64,000 nt of DNA from Phallus indusiatus (Eukaryota > Basidiomycota > Agaricomycetes > Phallales > Phallaceae). The position numbers and the translations under genes were made by a program. The stretch's first letter is position 1. Each line of letters opens with the position of its first letter. The stretch is taken from NCBI GenBank assembly GCA_027605045.1, contig JAQFWX010000066.1, positions 1 to 64,000 of the forward strand. Direction: 5' to 3'. This document shows, piece by piece, positions 1 through 11,600 of the stretch. The notes beneath the pieces are model-generated. The model did not search any database. It was not told the DNA's origin and saw nothing but the letters and a program-made list of their open reading frames with translations.

Positions 1-3000
1 GAAGGATCTGACTACGTATTGGGACATCGATCAATATGGCTTTCACGATGCTTGGAAGATGATCGAAGATGGGTTACGCTGTCGAAAAGGAGCGTCGAAA
101 AGCTTTGCAGAGTGCTGGTGGTGATGACGAGAGCGTTGTACAAGACGTTGGTGATGATGCTACGACAGAGCATGATGGCCCGGCATGGAATTCACCATCC
201 GGTGGTGTTCCTTATAACGAAAGTACCGACAATCTAATCAGAGGAGGTACGGACCACCACCCTCGGGATACGGCATGGGTGGTTTAACGACCCCGACCAT
301 GTACCGGCAAATGCAAGGCAGTGAACCCGGATGGGATTCAAACTGGGAATCAAAACAGGAGCTATCCCCGGATATCGCCAAATCTGCCTCTAAAGAAGAA
401 GTCGACCTTGTCATCAACGAGAAGCAAAATATCGTCGAAGAGATTCCTCAGAGCCGTTCGAGACGCTTCTGGATCATCCTGGTCTGGCTATTCACCTGGT
501 TTATACCTTCCTTCCTCCTTCACTATATTGGTCGAATGAAGCGTCCAGACGTTCGATTCGCTTGGAGAGAAAAGTTCACGATCTGTGTTCTCATCTTCCT
601 TGCCTGTGGTGTCATTCTATTCTACATCATCGCGTTCGGTCGTTTGCTCTGTCCTGATTTCAATAAAGCCTGGTCTATCAATGAAGTAGGAGAACACGCG
701 ACGCTGAATAACCTATGGATCGCTGTTCAAGGAAGAGTATACGACATTACTTCATTTGAAGGAGATCACAGCGATATCCCTGCAGAACCAGTAACGCAGG
801 ATATTCTACTTCAACTAGCAGGACTAGATTTGACACAGTATTTCCCCGTTCCTCCCTCCCTCGGATGCGCAGGCCTAGTCACCGATCCACAATTAGCTTT
901 ACGTCTGAAGAATTCTACGGTTACAATTCCGCAAGCGGTTCATACTTCAGGGCAACAAGCTACCGGAACAAAGTTAGACGACCCTGATTGGTACGTCAAG
1001 ACCTACCTGCCTAGGATAACGAACTACTTGAAAGGGCCTCTCGTGGTCACTAAACAAACTATCGGCGAAGAAGCAACAACGGGACAGGTTAGTTTTTCCT
1101 TTCCTTTTCGTTCAATACTCGCTCTAATTGTACTATTCTATTTTAGAACATGGGCAATATGGAACAATGAAATATACGATTTAACGGATTATTTCTTCTC
1201 AGTCATGACGTTCCAAGGAAATCAAGAGTTTAGTTTCCTGAATAGTTCTATCACGGACATCTTCAAACAACAGCCGGGTCAAGATATATCGAGTCAGCTT
1301 GACGCCGTGCTTGCCCAAATGGATTCAAATACCGCTCAATTAAACACCGCATGCTTGAAGAACCTTTTCTTTGTTGGTGAAGTCGATTTCCGCAAGAGCG
1401 CCCGCTGTCAAGTTCAAAACTACCTTCTTCTGGCATTCTCGAGTTTGATCTTTGTTACTATCGGGGCTAAATGTAAGGATCCAAGGTTGCTATCACCCGC
1501 TAACGTGTCGGTTACTGATCTAAAATCTCCTAGTTTTGGCTGCTCTTCAGCTTGGTTCTAAACGATCTCCAGAACTCAAGACAAGTTCATTATTTGTCAA
1601 GTACCTTGCTATACCGAAGGCGAAGAATCTCTTCGTCGAACGCTGGATTCACTAGCAGCTTTGCGATACGACGACAAACGCAAGCTTCTCTTTCTTATCT
1701 GCGACGGCAACATTATCGGAAGCGGAAACGACAGACCTACACCCCGGATCGTCCTAGATATCCTTGGCGTCGATCCCAAGCTAGATCCCGAACCGCTACT
1801 ATTCAAGTCAGTCGGAGAAGGATCTAAGCAAGTAAATTATGGCAAGGTTTATTCTGGATTATATGAGTTTGAGGGGCATGTCGTTCCGTAAGTTGGGACG
1901 TCAAGTAACTTAGTAACCACCTTCTAAACATTCTTTCTCATTTCATAGGTACATGGTTGTCGTGAAGGTCGGAAAGCCGAGCGAACGTTCCAAGCCAGGT
2001 AACCGTGGAAAGCGTGATTCGCAGATATTATTGATGCATTACTTGAATCGTGTTCACTTTGATGCCCCGATGTCGCCTCTGGAACTGGAGATATACCATC
2101 AAATGCGGAATGTCATTGGTATCGATCCTGCCTTTTATGAGTACATCTTCACAGTGGATGCCGATACTGTTAGTTGTTATTTCATTATCTTTACACTCGC
2201 ACATTTCTGACTGGATCTATTACTCTTTCTACAGACAGCGGAACCGGATTCGTTAAATCGACTCGTAGCTTGTTGTGCTGTTGACTCTCGCATAATTGGT
2301 ATATGTGGAGAAACCAAACTCGACAATGAACAAGGATCCTGGTGGACTATGATTCAGGTTTACGAATACTATATCTCCCATCATCTGGCCAAGGCGTTCG
2401 AAAGTCTGTTTGGTTCCGTGACGTGTTTGCCTGGATGTTTCAGTTTGTATCGAATTCGGACAGCAGACAAGGGCCGACCCATCATTATTTCAAACCGAGT
2501 TATCGACGAGTATTCAGAACCTAACGTTGATACTCTTCACAAGAAAAATCTTTTATCCTTGGGAGAAGATCGATATCTCACGACCCTGCTATTGAAACAC
2601 TTCCCCACTTACAAAACCAAGTTCTCGCCAGATGCTATTGCGCATACTATCGCCCCCGATAAATGGACTGTTTTGCTTTCTCAACGTCGTCGCTGGATTA
2701 ACTCCACCATTCACAACCTTTGCGAACTGGTCTTTTTGCCCGAGCTATGCGGTTTCTGTTGTTTCTCTATGCGGTTCATTGTCTTCGTCGACCTCCTTGG
2801 TACAATCGTAAGTCCCACCACCTACTTCGCCTAGTGTTTAATCTAACGTTTTTGCGTCTCTCAGATTCTGCCTGCCACCGCTGTTTATGTAAGTAGTCAG
2901 ATACATTCACGTTTTGGGCGTGTCGCTGATGTCTTCTCAAAGCTATTATACCTGATCATTACTGTCGCTCTCGGTGAAGCACCAATTCCCATCATTTCTC

Positions 3001-4080
3001 TAGCATTGATCGCCGCCGTCTACGGTCTCCAGGCCATTATTTTCCTCCTAAAGCGAGAGTTCATGCTAGTCGGATGGATGGTGATCTATATTCTTGCGTA
3101 TGTGCCCATTGTTTTGTGAAAATACCTTCTAACAAATCCTCCTTTAGTTATCCGGTTTACAGTTTCTTCTTACCCTTGTATTCTTTCTGGCGTATGGACG
3201 ATTTCAGTTGGGGTAACACGCGCCTGGTCATTGGCGAGGGTAACAACCGCAAAGTAATTGTAGCTGATGACGAGAAGTTTGACGAATCCATGATACCGCT
3301 CAAGAAGTTCAGCGAATACGAAGCGGAAGCCTGGGATGCTGCATCGGGACATACTGGCTTCAGTCAACCGGGAGGAAGACCCGCGCGCTCTCCCGGTCAA
3401 GGAACACCACGTTCTCAATCACCACAACCAGTCGGAGACTTCTATCGCGACACGAACCTTACAATGAATAGTTCCTCAAATCCGAACTTCAGAAACGCTA
3501 ATAGGAGCACGACTTCGCTCTCTCAATTCGGCGGTGCTGTTTTACCTGCTTTGCCCCCTTCTCGTGTAGGAACGCCGCAACTGCCTCCAATGCCGTTTTT
3601 ACCCATGGGTGGTGGAATGGGCTCCATAGCTGGTGGATCGGAATATGGTGGGGTGCCGCAGATGGCTTTTACGGGAACACCAAGCCTCTATGGCGTTCCA
3701 ATACCCTCTGGACCGAGGAACACTGTCATGTCAATGTATACGCCTGGACTCGGTAACAATGCGATCAATCAGTCTATGACTCGAATGTCAACGTTTTCGA
3801 TGCCGACTGTCAATCCGTTTGCTAATCCCAATCAGAGTACGGATCCCACCGACGAGGAACTATTAGACGTCTTACGGCACTATCTTGCCACACAGGACTT
3901 GATGTCCGTTACGAAGAAGTGAGTCTCAATCCATTCGCAAGAATATTGAATGTTTTGTTAACGATCGTTTCATCCAGAACCGCCCGAGAAGCAGTAATGG
4001 CCCAGTTCCCTAGAGCGGACTTGACGTCTCGCAAGGACTTCTTAAACCAATCGATAGATCAGATACTGTCAGAATCATAA
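1..4080 (+). CDS. Chitin synthase, class V-like (DEK_C tail), 5' end outside window
   Basis: Membrane glycosyltransferase that polymerises UDP-GlcNAc into cell-wall chitin. The visible part has two N-terminal membrane segments, a cytochrome-b5-like region ([23 protein letters not shown]), then the GT2 core with [13 protein letters not shown], a VDADT acceptor motif, GEDRYLT (about 2564-2581) and the processive QRRRW motif (2682-2696), three C-terminal membrane helices, DDFSWGNTR, a Ser/Pro linker and a DEK_C-like end ([12 protein letters not shown] to DQILSES). Introns read at 1088-1146, 1473-1533, 1888-1948, 2169-2234, 2808-2864, 2889-2942, 3098-3147 and 3919-3977. A myosin motor is usual upstream in this class but would lie outside the window. 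Odd: frame continuity fails near 76-82, 245-255, 1147 and 1577, each by about one base; everything after 1577 is clean. Stop TAA at 4078-4080. Confidence 0.9.
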
Positions 4081-4414
4081 TCAACCGAGTCTCATCAATC
4101 ATTTTTACTTTCTTCTCTTTCTCTTTTTGATCTTCAAAAGAAATGAACTTACTTATCATTCGTTTGGTCTTGTTCGCAACATGGACATTAAATACTGCGT
4201 TTTGTTGACTGAGACTATTGTCGTCTACCTGGCACTTCCTTGTGTTACTGTCACACTTTCCTTTTCCCTTCTCTCATGCATGGATATTCATTTGCTGTGT
4301 AGTTTCGCAATAACTAGTATATGGACTTTGATATTTAAAGTAATACAAGAGACGATGTGCTGGATAATCATGAAGTTTGGATTACGATAGCCCTTGTGGC
4401 TCTCCGGATGTTGA

Positions 4415-5556
4415 TCAAAGGTTGGCAAGAGCTATAAGGCCTGGGTTCGGAACGACCGTGAATTTGGCGTTTCCTTCGCCCAGTTGTGTAGCCTGAGCCT
4501 TGATTTGTAAATCTGAGGAGCCTAATTCGCCTGTTAAGCGTACAGCTCGGGCGAGCTGCTCGACCTAGTATACAGAATTTGTGAGACATAACTAGACTAT
4601 ATCCCATTGACTTGGAAATACGTACAGATATACCTGCGTTGTCAGAAAAATACGACGCTAGTCTGAAAATAGGCCTGCAAAAGACATTTGTTTAGGACCT
4701 GGCAATCCAAAAGTAGCGATTGTACAGAAGAAACTTACATCGCCAGAGACTCAAGAAACCGTGATTGCTCTCTTTGAGTGAAGATTAAGCCTGGACGGCA
4801 GACAATGCTATCATCATACTCCAGAGATGCCAGTCGGATTTCGGTTTCGGCTTTGCTTCTAAAATACAAAGTCAATCGCCTAGTTCAAGTGTGCGAGAAA
4901 AAGTCCTCGCACCGGTAGTAAGGTACGTGTGAAGAGAGAGAAGAGCCCGCAACCTGCGTACAGTCGTAGGTCAATATTTCAGAATGCAAGAGAAAATGGT
5001 ATCGAGAGCGTACGGAAAGGTAGACTAGGCGTTGTTTGTGCTCAGGTCTGCGCGCCGCTTTAGCAGCATCGACGACATAGCTGAACCAGGATTTATATCA
5101 GTAAATAGAGGCCATCGACTTGGAAGAAGGATGATAATACAGTACTCTTGATCGATTTTACGAAAGTTGGCTATACTACCGGCTTGTGCTCTCGTAGTTC
5201 CCATCCTGAGCGATGACTTCTTATTACATGACAATCAAGCACGGAAGATCTTTCGCTAACTTACACAATATACACCACATCCCATTTCTCATCGTTCAAC
5301 CCCGCCTCGTGCACCTTTTCAAAATCTATAACCTTTTGAGCCAACTTTTCTTTGTTAGGTAAGCCATCTAACGGCGTTGTTCTCCGTCCGAATTCGCCTA
5401 CTTTGCTGAACTTGGATGAAGCGAGAAGCTCTCTGAGAAGATGTTTGCCAGTCGCTCCAGTTGCTCCGAGGATGAGAGCCGTTTGACCTAGATAAGAAAT
5501 GTGTTATGAGATCGTTCGCAGAGATGAAAGGACAACTCTGTAGCGGTACCTGACAT
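4415..5556 (-). CDS. Fmp52/TIP30-like NAD(P)-binding oxidoreductase
   Basis: Atypical short-chain dehydrogenase of the Fmp52/HTATIP2 type; yeast Fmp52 is mitochondrial, and the reaction is not known. The first intron follows ATG TCA G. Spliced, the N-terminus reads MSGQTALILGATGATGKHLL, a Rossmann nucleotide-binding loop (GATGATG), then GEFGRR. Later exons give MGTTRAQAGS, YVVDAAKAARRPEHKQRLVY and IVCRPGLIFTQRE, and the last exon ends in NPGLIALANL with stop TGA (4415-4417). About six exons; no frame break was seen in the parts checked. It is convergent with the chitin synthase, only about 330 bp away. The start is chosen because the ATG runs straight into the glycine-rich motif after one intron. 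Confidence 0.8.
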
Positions 5557-6924
5557 GATGACACTGTTATAGAATCAGGCCGCAGGGTTATCTAAAAATG
5601 GCGAACTTTGACAATTTCTGGGGCTTTCTTTGTTGACTCTCTCGTTCCTCGCCCGTGGTGTTGTTAAGAATAATTGCCGCTGGTTGCGCTTCGTCGCTCG
5701 GAGTTCACTTCGGCACGCAGTCACGTGATTTAAATAGCCAAGCGGGAAGTCGGTCCCGAACACCATCATCCGGTTTGCAACTTTGCATTTAGTGCTTTCC
5801 ACAACGCAGAGGACAAAGGGCGGTATTCGAGGATGATTCATTTTTTAAAAAATGCAGCGCATTGGAGTATATTGATTCTCCTGTTCAACGAAAAGCGAGG
5901 GCTGCCTTGTCGGTCAGTATCTATCCGCGGGCTTTTATCCCCGACAGAAGACAAGAACTTCCGTAGAGCGGTCAATATTTCGCATATAGCTCGAAAAAAT
6001 TGTTGTGGCGTGGTTAAATAGTAATATAATCGTAAAAAAGCATTTTCCCAAAGCCAATATTTTGGAACACCTCGAATCGTTGTCGTGTTTAGCTAGAGAA
6101 ATAACAAAAAGCGGACTTTGCAAGAACCAACTGCAAAAACCTGCAGGGTTTGTATATTCTCCGCACCGATCATGATGGTAATTCTCAGTGGGCTATACTA
6201 TACATAGCCCGTCATTGCATGGATAAGAGCTCCCGCGCATAATACACTGCGTTGATACGGCGCGTAGGAATACCAATCAAATAACTACGTAAACCGGTGC
6301 AGCGATATATGTTTGATTCAGGTACTGCGAGAATCGATGATCCCTCACAGGACTAACAAGAGATGAACAGAGAGAAAGGCAGGTACTTCGATATTTTAGG
6401 GTCGTCGACACGGGTGGGGCTTATGGACTTGTGGGTCAAAAACCAAGGATTATAGCACTTTGACATTCTCCAAAATGTCCATGCTTTTTGGTAGGAAATA
6501 TACCCAATTTACTTGTATCAGGATCCGATAGTGAAGTCGTTGGTCGCCATTGGCGATTATGTATACATATGTACAATGAAGAGATATGTACATGGGAAAC
6601 ACTCATTCACTTTTCAAACTATAATATGTATTCTGTTCCTCGGATCCTCCGTCAGATCACATCCCGGAGATTTGCGGTCGGTGCAATATTATGAAATATC
6701 ATTGATAGACCACAAGTAGCAGCCGACCAAGTGGCTACAGGTTACATGCCCTCAGTGGGTGACCCTACTGTAAATCAGTCTAGTCAAAACCCAGAGTTAT
6801 TCGTATATTACGAATAATGTCAAGCTCCTTTCACTGCTAATGGATAGCTAGAAGCGATTGTGTACAAAAAAAGTTAATCGGAATTGTTTGGCGAAGAAAA
6901 ATGAGCTTGCATTGCGACATCTCA

Positions 6925-6979
<55 letters not shown>

Positions 6980-9900
6980 GTAATTTTAGTAAACATGGCG
7001 AGCGGACCAGATATCTCCTTTTGATGAATGGTCGTACGAAAGGTACAAACTTCATGTTTTCCTTTTGACCTACATGGGGAACTTGAGCAAGGCTTCCCTT
7101 TTCTTCTGGGAGCTTGTAGCCTAAAGCCTCTCTACTGGACTTACGTACGAGGTGTTCGCAAAGGCAATTTTCCGGGAATATAACATCTTATTGTTCGCCT
7201 TTGTGTCAAATTCTACTCACTCTTGTTTGTTTGTTGGTGGAGTACATATAAAAGTGGTATAAATAACACGTTAATAGGGGTTAATATGTGCTTACCCACG
7301 AGCTCCCACAAAACAACGGGCAAGGTTCGCCGTGTAAAGATAACGATTAACAGGTAAGGGGAATATCCGTTTATTATTATTTTTTGTTTCCTTCCCGGCC
7401 GGAGGTTGCGGTGAAATGGAAGCATGACAAGAAATAAGACTACTCTTAACTGCTGTGTCATACTCGCTACAGAACGATGATGGCATTCTTTGTTCCGTTA
7501 AGAGCCAGTGCCTTGAGAAGTGATGTTTCCGTCGGTCAAAAACTGAACAATCGAATTTATCTCAGCGTCATCATCAATCTCGGACCTTCTCGTAAAAATT
7601 TTCCCCAGCAGATGATAATTTGCTTCGCAAGGACACTCACGCACTGGATGGGCGTGATCTACGTAAAGAAGCCTGCTGAGTGGCAACCATCAAGCCAAAA
7701 TATCAAGAGAAAAGAACCGGATAACTCCCTTCAGGTTGCCACGATGAAAGCTGGACTCTAGATCCACTTGTGGTTCCTGAACCAGTACTTATGTATGTAA
7801 GCCCCTATTCACCGGGAGTTTTAATATACGTAGAAGTATGTATACCCAAGAACGTGAAACTGAGCATTCATATGAGAGAACCGAAAATGGCACCAGAGGT
7901 CTCTGAGGTATGAAAAAAATTGGATGTGGCTGCATCTAAGTAACCTCCCTGAACGAACCATTGATGGGAGAGAATGCTTCGATCCTAAGTGAGTTCTTGG
8001 TCATCGAAGGATATACGTGGGGCCTCTTTATGTAATGTAGTTCCTGAATCGTCATCGTTCTTCAATGAATTTTAACTGACATGACACGGAAGAAAATGCT
8101 TTTGCGAAGTAAAGCGACAGAAACATACATACACTATATGTAAGACAATGAATGAAATGAACTCTTCTTGGGAGATTTCGGTCATCAATATGACATGTAA
8201 GGAAAAATGAATCAATGTCTTACATCAAGAATCAATAAGAGATATGCCAGATTCACACCTATACCATACGTAGAATATGAATATCATGATGGAGTCCATG
8301 AAATTCAACATCGGGGTGTGAAAAAAGAAAAAGATTGTCTATGCAAGTTATGGTGAAATCCAAGGGTTATTCAGGTACATGGTTTCCCATGTGAGCTTCA
8401 GGATCAGCAGGGAAGTAATCTTTTCCGAAACATTAATATTGCCGCTAAGAGATTGCTGAAGCTATGTTGGAACCGAGGTAGAAGGCAAGACTTTGCTGAA
8501 AACAGCGTCTTCCTTGACGGGGAACAAGAATGGCACAGGTACAGGGTGAAATTGATCCCATATAAGATTCTTCGAAACGGATCCACTCAGGGCTCTAGGA
8601 GAAAGAGGAAAGAGAGCTGGAGCTTTGATATACATGGCAGTCAAGCAAGTCTTGCGGTTTCAGCATTTACTACCCATGTCAGAAAAAATGAGATCGACGC
8701 AATAATGAATGAAATAGTTGACAATACAAGGCACAACGTCATCATAAGCAAGATTGACGTGGAAAAGACTTGATAACGTAGATGGATTTGCGAATTCACG
8801 AACAAAATTAGAAATAAACGACGATGACAAAACTCACATAAGCAGGATTACAATCAGACTTCGAAGCTTCAAAACCCAGCGACGGAGGGTAGGACTCGGA
8901 CCGAATCACGCGTGATGAAACGGAACACAGAAAACAACTCAATCTATTTGCGTGTGAGTTTAGAAGAGCAAAGATGGTTGAATTTGGGGTTAACGCCCGT
9001 CGGAGTTGTTAGAAATGTTAATGAGGAATTGAACCAAACAATAACGTCAGCTTTTTTTTTCCACCTGTTTTGCAGGTGTCTTAGATCGCGTGTAAAAATA
9101 AAAGGCCCAAGTGAACGTTTTGGTTCGATTCAGCTGTACGCAATATTCATGTGCGCTGCGCGGATGAATGAATGACTGTTGTTGAACTTGGAGAAATGAG
9201 AGTCCGACATATAAACGTTTAAAAAAGGTGGGATTGACAGGGTTCAACGTTCAACGTACTGGTTGGTTGTTCAAGGGATGTTGATGAAGAGAATTACAAA
9301 ATATAAAATATTTAATATTTGTTTGCGTTTAGGTAAGCAGTAGATGAGATCTCTTGGATTGGGCTGTGCCGAGCGATGCCGAAGAGGTGGCACTCCGGTG
9401 TGTGGGAATAGATTCCGGAATTTGTGACGGTTTCGCTGATGGCGCTCTCTGAGTCGTCGTAACGGATCACGTGGCGATGAAGCAGATATTGTATTTATTA
9501 TTAATTCCTTGTCGCACACTAATTGGGAAAACAGAAGCTTTTGGGCCTTCCCTTCGAAAATGCTTTTTGACAGCGAAGACTCAGAACGCTCGTTGAAACG
9601 CCTCCAAGAAGCGAGGCGGTTTTTGAGATCTACCAACGCGCAAATACATCATAGCGGAACGTCTAGAGCGTTAGCACTCCGTAGGCACTCAGTGGAGGAT
9701 TACATGAGATCTCACTCACTCTTTCACGGCAGGAAGCCTCTTTGTAATAATATCTCTTTTTAGTTTTATTGAAGCAGGATAGCCACATATTCCCTCAAGC
9801 ACAGTTCTTTCCGTAGGTTGTAAAGAGAATATATAAAATAGTATGAAAAAAAAAATTAACAAAGTAAAAAAAAGAGCTACTGTTAGCGCCCGGTGTTATA

Positions 9901-10166
9901 AGAAACAAGCGGCGCGTGGAGGCTGCCGGCTCACGGTCAGTCTTCGCCGTTCGAGCTCTCCAAGTCCTTAAATATCTCATTCATAGCACCAAACGACTCT
10001 TTCCGCATCCTCTTCGTCCCTGCAGGTTATCAACAAAACCTCCCTCCTTCACCCTCCTCCTTCTCACTCCCCTCAGGCAAGTTATAAAACCGCCTTCCCC
10101 TGTCAAGGTCAAATCGCGTTTGTTCGTTTTCGTCTACCTTTTCTTTCCGTGTGCATTCGTTGATTT
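5557..10166. other. Gene-poor intergenic stretch
   Basis: About 4.6 kb with no recognisable gene on either strand. Open frames at 7477-7761 (+), 8453-8773 (+) and 9509-9763 (+) lack known motifs, lack clear splice partners and look like chance ORFs. The first 200-300 bases are presumably the promoter of the Fmp52-like gene, and the last part (9.9-10.16 kb) the pyrimidine-rich leader of the C2H2 gene. The only distinct element is the AAT microsatellite at 6925-6978. Long non-coding transcripts cannot be excluded. Confidence 0.5.
6925..6978. repeat. (AAT)18 microsatellite
   Basis: An uninterrupted run of about 18 AAT units in gene-free sequence. The minus-strand ORF at 6837-7055 with a poly-Leu tract is only this repeat translated, not a gene. 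Confidence 0.95.
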
Positions 10167-11600
10167 ATGTCTACAATATTCGACAATCTTCCCCCACCAC
10201 TTCCGCTCCACCTACACCAACACCACCTTCACAATGTAAACACAGTCTCAAGATCACTCGCAATGCCTGCTCCCGCGTCTCAAATTCACAACTTTTCTTC
10301 TCTCTCCAATCAACAGCAGCATCAACAATCCCAATCTCCTCAAATGCAAAATTCTCAAACAACCACTTTTGCACAGGCTCCACAAGACCCAAAAAAACGT
10401 CACGCTTGCCCGACTTGTGGTCGAGCTTTCACCACTTCTGGACACCTAGCACGTCATATTAGAGTGCACACAGGCGAACGAAATCACAAATGTCCTTTTC
10501 CCGGTTGCGAAACGCGTTGTTCAAGACAGGATAATTTGCAACAGCAGTAAGTCGCATTACACGCCTATAGGAAGAGAGAATCGTCACATGAATTTTATCT
10601 GACCTCTTGCTCTTGACACAATAGTTATCGAATTCACCTCTCTCCCGGATCACGGCGTAGCAGCTCCACCAGAGCTCGCGCAGAAGCAAAGAAAAAAACA
10701 TCATTGTCGTCCTCTACACTACCTATGAGTCCCATTCCTGCGCCTCGTTCCTCGTTATTACACGATGAACCCCCGGATAGTCCTCCGCCCCTGGCTCGAG
10801 CTACTGCGCTTCCGTCCTTGCATCATCGAAACAGTTATTCTAACGGTACCAGCATGATGAATCACGAACGCTCAGACCAAATTCCAAACGAAAACAATAA
10901 TCAAGGGCGGTCAAATTCCTCTGCCTCCATTTCAGCGTCGGCTTCCGCCTCCGGTTCGGGCTCAAGCGCTGGCTCTCCACATTCATACGCATCTGCAACT
11001 GCCAGTCCAGAAATCAGTCCCCATATTCCTCCAACTTCGACGACAGGTGCTACTACTAGTGGTACTCCATACGGTAATCTTTTGGGGTTAAGTCATGAGC
11101 GACACCATTCCCCAGGGTCTGGGAACTACAATCCTTATAATTCTTCTTACCCGCATACCACTTCAAACGGACATGTTTATCCTCATCATCCCCATCATGC
11201 TCCACACAGACAAATGAGCGCGGAGAATTATGCCATGTCTTCCAGTTCCTCCCCGTATCCAAACGGAGCGTCACAACCGGGTGCACCTTCATCATTTGCT
11301 CATACTCTGCCCCCTATTCAGTCGTTAAACAACACTGACAGCAATAGCTCATACAGTGTTGGTCGCATATCACAGCAGCCTTCGGGCTCATATCCCTCTT
11401 ACGAGACCTACGCTCCCGCTAGTAACAATCATACCGCATCCAACTGGACAGCACAAGAAAGTTCATATCCTCATCATCACCATCCTCAACATAGTCATCA
11501 GACCCATCACAATGCTTGGTGGAGTCAAAACAACGTCAACGTAGGGGTTAGTGTAGGTGCTGGGACACAGCGCGGATATCAATCATACGCCACGAGCTGA
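10167..11600 (+). CDS. C2H2 zinc-finger transcription factor (Nrg1/Mig-type)
   Basis: Nuclear DNA-binding regulator with two tandem C2H2 fingers. Finger 1 reads [21 protein letters not shown] and is followed by the linker TGERNHK; finger 2 begins [18 protein letters not shown] and is completed as HYRIH after an intron at 10547-10624, so the intron splits finger 2 just before its zinc-binding histidines. The two exons (380 and 976 nt) join in phase to 451 aa. A Gln-rich N-terminus precedes the fingers; SPGSRR and a long low-complexity Ser/His/Pro/Asn tail follow (for example [15 protein letters not shown]). The fingers resemble fungal glucose-repression and morphogenesis regulators of the Nrg1/Mig group, but the target genes are unknown. 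A second Met (MPAPASQ, 10263) is an alternative start. Confidence 0.85.

Noticed and set aside
112..243. An intron explaining the first two chitin synthase frame breaks
   Set aside because: It would keep the frame but remove about 130 bases that encode family-like sequence ([12 protein letters not shown]), and it is longer than the other introns. Kept only as an alternative.
6837..7055. Minus-strand ORF with a poly-leucine tract
   Set aside because: It is the AAT microsatellite read in one frame; no other coding signal.
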